A stretch of DNA of 17,405 nt. Origin: Clostridia bacterium. Lineage in GTDB: Bacteria > Bacillota > Clostridia > Peptostreptococcales > Anaerovoracaceae. The stretch is taken from the NCBI GenBank assembly GCA_024403215.1, contig JAKSSJ010000017.1:1-17405 (forward strand). The letters are read 5' to 3'. Position numbers and translations under genes: made by a program. The notes below the pieces were generated by a model. The model was not told where the DNA came from. It saw only the letters and a program-made list of their open reading frames with translations, and did not search any database. Within the stretch, counting starts at the first letter, position 1. Each line of letters opens with the position of its first letter. Of the stretch, positions 8,213 through 16,300 are shown piece after piece.

Positions 8213-9067
8213 TTAATTAATTGCTTCCTCTTGCTCTCTTACTTGATTTGCGTAAGTCATTACTTTATCGTAGAACGAGGTTGATATTTCTAGGTTATTA
8301 TCGAGTTTGTTTTTTAGTGCATAGTAACCTGTGTTATACCCTGTCAATATTAAGCAAAGATCCCCATCAAGCTTGTTATTAAGGTCATCTAAGATTTCCA
8401 TTGCATATTTAACATTGTAGTAAGGTGTTTTTAGCTGCTCTACAGTGTATCCTGCTGCCTCACCGTATTTTGCAGAAACCTGCAATAGTCCAATGTAATT
8501 TGTTCCATTATCTGCTCTAAAATTGCTTTCAAATCTTGAAAGACCGATTAGAACTTCTGTATCTATATAATCTCTATCCTTTGCAAAACTTTCAAAAGTA
8601 TCAACTATCTCGCCAGCCTCCTCGGTAGTCAGGGTTTTGTTGTACTTTTTCAGGTAAGCAATCCTTACATCTCTTAGTTCTGTCTCAGCCTGCTTTTCCG
8701 GCTGCTTTTCTGGTTCGGGCTGTTTTTCCGGTTCCGGTTGCTTTTCAGGCTGCTTCTCAGGCTTTGGCTCCGCCTGTGGCTGCTTTTCTGGATCTTTTGC
8801 AGGATGCTTCTCAGGCTTTGGCTCCGCCGCCGGCTGTTTTTCAGGCTCCTTGGCAGGCTCTGGGTCTACTTCAGGCTGCTTTTCAGGTTCCTTTTCCGGC
8901 TGTTTCTCGTCCAAGCCCGGCTCTTTTTCCCCTTGTTCTGCCACCTGGGCCCTAATTGCATGCTTTGGCGCACTAGAATTATTGTCCAGTACTACCAAAA
9001 CGGCAAATACCAGGGCACCAATAACTGCCAATATGCAAATAATCTTCAATAGTTTTTTCATATCCAT
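8213..9067 (-). CDS. Membrane-anchored lytic transglycosylase-like protein with Pro-Glu-Lys-Gln spacer
   Basis: This is likely a cell-wall enzyme that cleaves peptidoglycan glycan strands outside the membrane. Residues 4-27 are a positively flanked hydrophobic segment with no clear signal-peptidase site, best read as an N-terminal anchor. Residues 47-127 are a spacer built from PEKQP, PEPEKQ and AEPKPEK units, long enough to reach into the wall. The C-terminal domain (about 135-284) has SLT/lysozyme-fold marks: the probable catalytic Glu in FES (E180), GLLQV (193-197, for the usual GLMQ), and GYNTG (243-247, for the usual AYNAG). The variant motifs mean activity is likely but not certain. An in-frame TAA lies two codons before the first ATG, so translation starts at 9067 or 9061; neither has a Shine-Dalgarno site. 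It is transcribed towards the shared terminator. Confidence 0.85.
   Translation of the reverse strand: MDMKKLLKIICILAVIGALVFAVLVVLDNNSSAPKHAIRAQVAEQGEKEPGLDEKQPEKEPEKQPEVDPEPAKEPEKQPAAEPKPEKHPAKDPEKQPQAEPKPEKQPEKQPEPEKQPEPEKQPEKQAETELRDVRIAYLKKYNKTLTTEEAGEIVDTFESFAKDRDYIDTEVLIGLSRFESNFRADNGTNYIGLLQVSAKYGEAAGYTVEQLKTPYYNVKYAMEILDDLNNKLDGDLCLILTGYNTGYYALKNKLDNNLEISTSFYDKVMTYANQVREQEEAIN
8687..8929 (-). repeat. In-frame repeats encoding the Pro/Glu/Lys/Gln spacer
   Basis: Degenerate tandem repeats within the transglycosylase-like gene encode residues 47-127. The clearest unit is an exact 24-nt repeat at 8751-8774 and 8805-8828, 54 nt (18 codons) apart. Shorter copies encoding PEKQP and PEPEKQ surround it. 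All units keep the reading frame, which points to a repeat that changes in length by recombination or slippage while the protein stays intact. Confidence 0.85.
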
Positions 9068-9069
9068 AT

Positions 9070-9097
9070 ATTATATAGAATTATTTCCGCCTTGCAA
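9070..9097 (-). promoter_or_regulatory. Promoter of the transglycosylase-like gene
   Basis: On the minus strand, TTGCAA (9097-9092) and TATAAT (9075-9070) are 16 nt apart, a fair -35/-10 pair. Transcription would begin about 7 nt after the -10, at about 9064-9063, between the two candidate start codons at 9067 and 9061. The message would then have almost no leader. A promoter farther upstream is possible, but I saw no better pair. Confidence 0.5.
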
Positions 9098-9143
9098 TAC
9101 TTGAAATTAGAAGGAAAAATAGGGCTAAATATTTGTGAAATTC

Positions 9144-9172
9144 TTGAAAAATCTCCCAAAATACTGTAGAAT
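9144..9172 (+). promoter_or_regulatory. Sigma-70-type promoter of the lipoprotein and giant-protein pair
   Basis: TTGAAA (9144-9149) and TAGAAT (9167-9172) are separated by exactly 17 nt, and each matches the consensus at five of six positions. The start of transcription is expected near 9179, giving a leader of about 40 nt before the ATG at 9221. It points away from the promoter of the transglycosylase-like gene. Confidence 0.75.
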
Positions 9173-9204
9173 ATATTATTAACTACTATTATATTTAAGC
9201 ACTT

Positions 9205-9213
9205 TAGGGGGAA
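9205..9213 (+). promoter_or_regulatory. Ribosome binding site of the lipoprotein gene
   Basis: TAGGGGGAA lies 7 nt before the ATG at 9221. It supports that start, which also gives a complete lipoprotein signal peptide. Confidence 0.65.
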
Positions 9214-9220
9214 ATAAATA

Positions 9221-10342
9221 ATGAAAAAGATTCTATCCATCTTTTTAGTATTAGCAATGCTACTTTGCTTTGTTGCTTGTGACAATAGCAATGGCGCAAA
9301 AACTTCTGCAGTACTTCCTGCAGAAAATCTTAATACGCTAAATGCAATTTTTAAAAAGGGTTTCGCATGTGTTGGGACTACTATCGTTGAAAATGTATAC
9401 CTTCAGACGGTTACAAATTCTAAAAATGATGAGTTTTTTGTAGTTGTAAAGATTGCAGATGACCAGATTGATGAGGTTTCATCAATAGACTATTTTGCTG
9501 ATGATTCTCTAGAACAATATCTTGGCGTAATTGGGGACAATGAGATATTAGATGTTTATGCAAAAGCTGATATAGATACAGACGAATATGAGTTTAAAGA
9601 GGAATATATGGCTCAGTTTCTTGATGAGCCAGAAAAAGCAGAACCTAAAGATTTAGGAGACGCAAAAGCAAGCGTTGAAGAAATCAACAAGGAAGTCGGC
9701 TCAAATATTAAAACCGTTGCTGGCGCTACAGAAGAAAAGTTTAGCGTAATAGATGGAAAGATTGCTCAATATATTTACAAGATTGATGATACATATTACT
9801 GCGTAAGATCTTCAGCAGACACAAGCATTAATCTTGCGCATGATGAATTTGACGAGGATCCAATTGTAGATGAGGATGGCTATATAACAATTTCCACATC
9901 ACAAAATGATTTTACAAACAGTGTAAGATTTGTATTTAATAATTATCAATATGCGTACATTGTATATGATAATGGCGTGCTTGACTGGAGCCAATTTGAT
10001 GTACTTAGTGGCGGATACAGAAAACAAATCTGCGAGTATAAGAGTGGATCTGTGTTTGAAAAGCTTTTGGGAACATACTCAAGCAGTGATAATTATTCTA
10101 TGTCAATTATACCTGTTTCAGATACCGCAGTGCAGGTTACAATCTTCACATATAATGAAACAGAGCAAAAGCTTTGGACAATGTTAGCAAAGGAAAGCGG
10201 CTCAAAGCTTTCTTATGATAAATCAACACTTGAAACATATAAAAACGGGGAGATGGAAAAGACCGCCGGTGGGAAGGGTAGTTTAACAGTAAACGGCGGA
10301 TCGGTAGTTTGGGATAAGCATACATTTACATTAGTTCAGTAG
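9221..10342 (+). CDS. Secreted lipoprotein of unknown function, three-part
   Basis: This is a predicted surface lipoprotein of 373 aa. The signal peptide has MKK, a hydrophobic core and a lipobox-like FVAC with the lipidated cysteine at C20. It would be processed by Lgt, encoded at 3653-4462, and by signal peptidase II. The mature protein is acidic. The N-terminal third (about 30-140) is unrecognised. A middle domain (about 145-200) has a helix followed by FSVIDGKIAQYIYKIDDTYY. It resembles small modules seen in clostridial lipoproteins (DUF4367-like), which is a tentative reading. The C-terminal domain (about 280-373) alternates beta strands and contains GTYSS, LWTMLAK and SVVWDKHTFTLV, a lipocalin-like barrel pattern. 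It has its own promoter and lies 29 nt before the giant gene with no terminator between, so they are probably co-transcribed. Confidence 0.8.
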   Translation: MKKILSIFLVLAMLLCFVACDNSNGAKTSAVLPAENLNTLNAIFKKGFACVGTTIVENVYLQTVTNSKNDEFFVVVKIADDQIDEVSSIDYFADDSLEQYLGVIGDNEILDVYAKADIDTDEYEFKEEYMAQFLDEPEKAEPKDLGDAKASVEEINKEVGSNIKTVAGATEEKFSVIDGKIAQYIYKIDDTYYCVRSSADTSINLAHDEFDEDPIVDEDGYITISTSQNDFTNSVRFVFNNYQYAYIVYDNGVLDWSQFDVLSGGYRKQICEYKSGSVFEKLLGTYSSSDNYSMSIIPVSDTAVQVTIFTYNETEQKLWTMLAKESGSKLSYDKSTLETYKNGEMEKTAGGKGSLTVNGGSVVWDKHTFTLVQ

Positions 10343-10358
10343 GCTTGATGGAGTAATT

Positions 10359-10365
10359 AGAGAGG
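10359..10365 (+). promoter_or_regulatory. Ribosome binding site of the giant gene
   Basis: AGAGAGG lies 6 nt before the ATG at 10372. This is the best-placed start for the long open frame and the reason for choosing it. Confidence 0.7.
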
Positions 10366-10371
10366 TATATT

Positions 10372-13300
10372 ATGGCACCTAAAAATCCTAACATTCAGAA
10401 TAACAGAGATACACAAAGTGTTCAGAACGACAACACGCTTAATCTGTTTGTTCAGATTCCTTTAAATTCAAATTATGATTTAAGGACAATTGTTGGCAGA
10501 GGCGTAAATCAAAACATAATAAATGAGGAAGAAGAGGTAGTTTTCTTTGAAGAACCTGATGAGTCTCAGCAACAAGGTGTTGTTATAGAAGAAAACGATA
10601 CTCGTTTTGAAAAGGGTACATACACATCTTTTTCTGCTATTCAGCAGCTTGTATTTAGGGCAAGATATGTTGCGGCTAAGGGCGGCGATATTGAAGCCTT
10701 GGATAAGGAAAACATCTGGAATGATCCTGATGCTGAAAGAATAATAAATCAGATTGCTGGCGAAAACGATAGCCTTTGCAATGAGTTTGAGGGATACTAT
10801 TTATCCAAGTGTAAACCAACAGTTGATGAGGATGGCACATTATCAGAGAAAGAACTTGAGGATAACTTAGAATACAATCGTCAGCTTCTTTATAACATTG
10901 CAGTTTTACTTGATGTAAAGACAAAAGACAATCATCCTGAAAACACTGTTAGACATAGACTTAATGAGCTTGATAAGGTTCTTGCTACTAATAGTGCTTC
11001 AAGTTTTAATGTTGAAGATACATTTGATTTTCTGAACAATGTTTTTGCCCCTTCTGCTGGTGGCGGTATAGCTCCATTAAACACAAAGCTATTGGGAAGA
11101 AATTCAGCTACAGAAAATAACGAATTCGTTCCAACAGAGGATCAGGAATTTGTAGATAATAGGAATCTTATTAATAGCATCAGTCTAGCAGATTTAAAAG
11201 ATCAAACAAACCTGCCTCAAGAAGCCGTAAGCGCTATTGTTGCAGGCTGCTTCTTTAGACCTGATGTTCTTGGTTCAACATATGAACAAACATATAGTGA
11301 CCTTGAAAATACATTTAATCCGCTTCCAAAGAAGAAGAATGTGTTACCTGATAATGAATTTGATGTAATGGTTGACACCTTCTTTACTCATACAGCAAGC
11401 GGAGATAATAGAAGAAGTGCTAATATACCATTGCTTGCTGTACCAAAGGCAAGACAGATGGCACGTTTTGCAATGGGAAATCTGACTCAGCTTTCAGACA
11501 AGCGTGCAGTTGTTGAAGCTTTGGAAAACGTTGTTAGAGTGGCTGGAAAGTATGCAATGCAGCATACCCAAAATGACCACGCTCTTTACGCTGCATCTAA
11601 GCTTGTTAATGATGCTATGCTTACTCTAGACCTTCCTCAGTTTAGAGAGATTTCCACGTTATCACCAAAGGAACGTAATATGGGCAGGGCTGTAAGTAAT
11701 TTATACCTTGCTAATGTTGACTTGATAAAGCTTAATTATGAGCTTCATGATGCACTATTTGATCATCGTACAAACGATCTTACTAAGGACGATAGCTCAA
11801 TTGGTAAAAAGCCAATTGATAATGAAGATGTTAAAAGAGTATTTGATAGCATATATGTAAGACGTCATTACATTGAGTCCCATCTAAAGATGGCTGCTCA
11901 ATATGGTAATGATGTGCGTCCTCTTACAAGTGAAGAGCTTACTTGCTCATTAAACCCTGCAAAGTATTTTGATAGTTTAATTAAGAGCAATAATGTTGTA
12001 AGAAGACCTGATAGCATTGTTGCCGCAAAGAATCTGGAAGAATTTAATGTAGCCTTTGATCAATTTAGTAAGGCTCCTATTTCTAATGCACAAATTAATA
12101 CTATTAGTTCGTCAGCATACAATCAAAAGCTTAAGTCTTCCATGCTCAGTTTTGTTCAGGATTATGATCTTTCATTCTGTGCAGGAAATAGCAAAGCGCT
12201 TAGAAAGTTCTATGAGCAGCTTGGTGATGGCTTAAGACCTATCTCCTCAGACATGTTGTCTCTTTATGAAATTCAAAAGCAGAGATCTAACATTAATGCA
12301 GTAAGATCATATTTACAATTTAATGCACCATATGATAGCCCATTTGGACAGGTAATCTTAGGATCACTGCTGCAGGATAAGGGAAACAGAAACCCTGATA
12401 TGAAGAATATTAAAGCTCCATATACAATGCAGCATTTTTCTCCAATAGCTGTGGAAAGACTATATAACGGACCTCAGCCTGGAAACCTAAAGAGAATTAA
12501 GGAGCATGTTAACGAGTTCGTTAAAGAATTAAACGAATTAGATCAAATGCTTGCTGCAGTTGAAGTGTCTAGAACAAATGAGACTGAGTTTATTAAAGAT
12601 TGCATAAAAGATCCAGATCAACCATTAGGACCTGATATCGATTTACAGTTTAAGAAAAAAGGAATTGAAGGCATTTCAAAGAGCGCTATGATTTCCAAGA
12701 GCTACAAGGTTGGACAAAGCCTTGGTCTTAGCGAACTCTTGATTAAACTGCAGGAGAACTATAAGAGTTCTGAAAAGTCATTAATAGTTAAAAAGGCTCG
12801 TGCAGAGGCAAAGAAATTCCAAGTTAAGCAAGGCGGTTCTGATGTTGCCAGCCGTTCCACAAGACAGTCACGTCAGTCAAAGGCTGTTCAGAGTATTAGG
12901 AGCTTTGTTTCTACAAGATCAGATATGTCCAGCGTCAGCAGGGCAGATAATGCATATTCTATTACACTGGAAAATCTTGAAGTCTTAAAAGATGATTTAT
13001 CAGTAAATGAATCAGCACAGAAGAACGAAAAGATTGCATCTGAAGTAGAAAAGCTTCAGGCTGCAAAGAAGAAAGAAGAAAATCCTAAAAAGAAGAAGAA
13101 TGTGGTAAAAGGCCCTTCAACAAATTGGGGCGCAAAGCTGGACCCTAATGCTGCAAAAGAGCCTCCACAACTTGATACTTTATCCGAATTATCAAATGAT
13201 ATGTCAGTAAAAGTCTTCAATCTTTCTGAACAAGAAAGGCAGAGACTATACAAGGAGGCGATGCAAAAGAAGCTTGATATGGATACTCAAAAGGTTAAAT

Positions 13301-16300
13301 TGAGTATTGAATCAAGATTTTCTAATGCTAATAAGGACCTCGCTATGATTGAGGAAGACGAAGCTGATGAATATGACGAGGCCGAAAATGATCTTGGAGA
13401 AGATGTAGATCCTCGCCAGATTAATGTTGGCATTACAGCTAAGAAATTTAATGCAACTGCTCTTCTTAATACAATTTCTCCACCTCAGGAACAGAATAAA
13501 GAGGCGGGTCTGCAGAGAAGAAAACTGCATAGGGGAACGCATCCTAAGGTAAAAGTTCATACTAGAAAGTCTGTGAAGGCAGAAAAGGTGCAGCCTGAGA
13601 AGGTTTACGAGCTTCCAAAGAGATTAGTAAGCTTTAGAAGATCAACTGAGCTTATAAAGCCTGTTGATGGAGCACTGCGCACTATTGATGAGTGTCTTAA
13701 TAGTGATAATGAGAATATAAAGCCGGCAATTGATGCTATCAGGCCTGTTCTTGAAGTAACAAAAAAATATTACGAAGACTTTAAAGACGTTATTATTAGC
13801 GGAAAAGATGGTCTGTCATATTTATATGATGAGTCAGGCAAACCAACTAAAGAGTTTGTTACTATGGAGGCTTGCAGAAGGCTTTATAAGAATACGATGC
13901 AGCTTCCTGATCAAGATTCTAATGCCCAGGTAGACTACAACGCTTTAGTTGAAACTGTTACTAAGGATCTTACTGAAAAACGCAAAGAGTATACAAAAGA
14001 AGATGTTATACTCTCGTTTAATGATATTATGCTCCCTCAGACAGAGCAAAAGACTTTAACTGAGGATGAGTTTATTGAAAATGCATTTGAGAATATTAAG
14101 TCTCGTGCACTTGATCCAGAAAGAATAGAAAACTTAAAAGCTATACAAAACCCAGGCATTCAGTATGTTGTAAATAGCGCTGTAGATTTGTATACCAAAT
14201 ATAAGGACTCAAAGTTTAAAGATATAGAAAAAGGTTTAGTGGATCAAAGCGGAGTTCAGTATACTCCTAGCCTTGATTATATTACTATGCGTCTTTTCAG
14301 TAATATCAACAATAACTACGATGAGTATTTGAAAAATCCAAACTCATTCAATATTAATAACGAAATTGATAAGCTTGAAAATGAATTAGCAACAATAAAG
14401 AATGAGGGTAATATTTTCTACACCACCAAGGACAATGTATATTACATGTTTGGCGTAGAAAATCCACAGGAAAGCAAAGAACGTCGTACTGAAGAAAAGT
14501 TTGCATTAAGAGATCAAGCAATACAGGTAAGAAATACATTAAAGCAGGCTCTTCCTCTTGGTGGACAGCATTATCAAAAAATGCTTAAAGATGGTATTAG
14601 AAGCCTGGATGATTTTATTGGAGAATTCGGAGAGTTTGGCCACAATAAAATTGCAACAGACTTATCTAAAGATCTTACATATATCACTGTTCTTCCAGCA
14701 AATGTTACCCGTGGTGAAAGAAGAATTCGCCATGCTAATAGCCGTTTCAAAAACATTCAGACTGCAATTAATCTTGTAAATGATGTTGTAAAAGATAATG
14801 CATTCGAAAAATATGATTTTGAAAATGCAAAGCAGGCTGGTGAAGAAAGAGATAAGGTAGATAAGCAGTTTATAGCAAAGATTGACCAAACAAGCAATCA
14901 AAACGAAGATTTTGGAATCAAGCTTTATTCCGATATATTTAACTCTCTGCCAAAAAATATTGAGAAGCATATTGACGCTCTAAATAAAGGTATTGTGCAG
15001 ACAGATGAATACAAGGCACACAAAGCTGAATTAGAGAGACTTGCTGAAGAGAAGAGAGCGCAAGAGAAAATAGCGGAGGAAAAGAGACAGGCTAAGGAAT
15101 TAGCCGAGTTTGGTGAGAACTTTGATCAATCAATTCTTAACAATAAGGATGAGATGCAGCTTAGACTTAAGGCTGAACAGTATATTTGTGATGAAATACG
15201 CGAACGTCTTGAGAATAAAACTCTAAAAGCTCCTGCATATGAGCTTACTACTATAGCAAATGCTATAACAAGGAATTCTACGGATCTAAGTAAGGATATT
15301 GAAGGCGGATTTTCTGTATTCCAGTCGCTTGTAAATGAAAAACAAAGAACAGTTACAAATGAATTTGCAATGCGCAAAATTTTCAATGAACTTGTTTCTG
15401 TCAGTGTAAACAATGGCTCATTAGATATTAAGTATAATGATAAGTCCTCAGCAGGTAAAATGTTGAGGGATCAAAACCTTGCATTATCAGATATCGTTGA
15501 TTCATACAAGAAAGAGAAGTTTGATAGAAAGGTTTTTGAAGCTAATGCAAATTTCTTAAAGAAATTAAGTTTGAATGATGTTAAAAACATCATTGCTGCT
15601 CGCGAGAAAACACTCTATGAAAGAAGCCCTGAATATCAGCTAAAGCTTCAAAATGAAACGAGGGCTAAAGAGCTTCTTGAAGACCCACTAAAAGGTGAAG
15701 ATTTAATTAACGAACTCTCCATACTTAAAAATGCCTTTGATGAGCATGTACGCGTTAATGGTCAGATTGCAAGCGGTGCTGTTAGCCTGGCAGGCAAAGC
15801 ATCAGAAGTGCTTGGCAATATTATTAATGACGCAAAGGGCGGCAAATCAATATACGAAAGACTTATTGATAAAGAAACCTCCAAACTTACAACAGATGGT
15901 GCTGCATTATTTACTGCACTTGAAGTATACGAGGTTAATAACAAGGTAGGAAAGCCAAGCATTTCTGTATCTAACGAAGGTCTTGCAAAGTATCAAAAGT
16001 TCCTGACAGGAAAGTTTGATGCTGCTAAACTTCCAACAGACATTCCTGATCCTAAGCTGTATAATAAGCTTTTGCAGTCTAAGGTTGTTAAGGACCACAA
16101 TAAGGTTCAGAAAGAGATTCAGCGTAAATTAGATGAGTATGAGAGGAAACTCGATAGCGTAATTTCAACTGAAGAAGATCTAAAGGATCTTAAGAATATC
16201 ATTCTCGATAATGGTACTGAAATTGTTAATAATATCGTTGTTCAAAAGCTTGCTTTAGATAAGGTTATTGCTGATAATAAGGGTCTTTATTCGCCTGAGC

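Noticed and set aside
8687..8929. Repeat region considered as a CRISPR array
   Set aside because: The repeats are degenerate, of mixed length and all in frame within one protein, with no unique spacers of uniform size and no cas genes nearby.
8738..9052. Open frames on the + strand opposite the Pro/Glu/Lys/Gln spacer, with Leu/Arg/Phe-rich products
   Set aside because: They are a by-product of the repetitive coding sequence on the minus strand. The translations are low-complexity repeats with no ribosome site, while the minus frame has anchor and enzyme domains.
9173..9200. AT-rich partial palindrome between the lipoprotein promoter and start
   Set aside because: The symmetry rests only on A/T runs of about six bases, which are expected by chance in this composition, so no operator is called.
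14558..14970. Short frames on both strands inside the giant gene
   Set aside because: They are short, AT-rich shadows without start signals or domains, in other frames of a continuous coding sequence.
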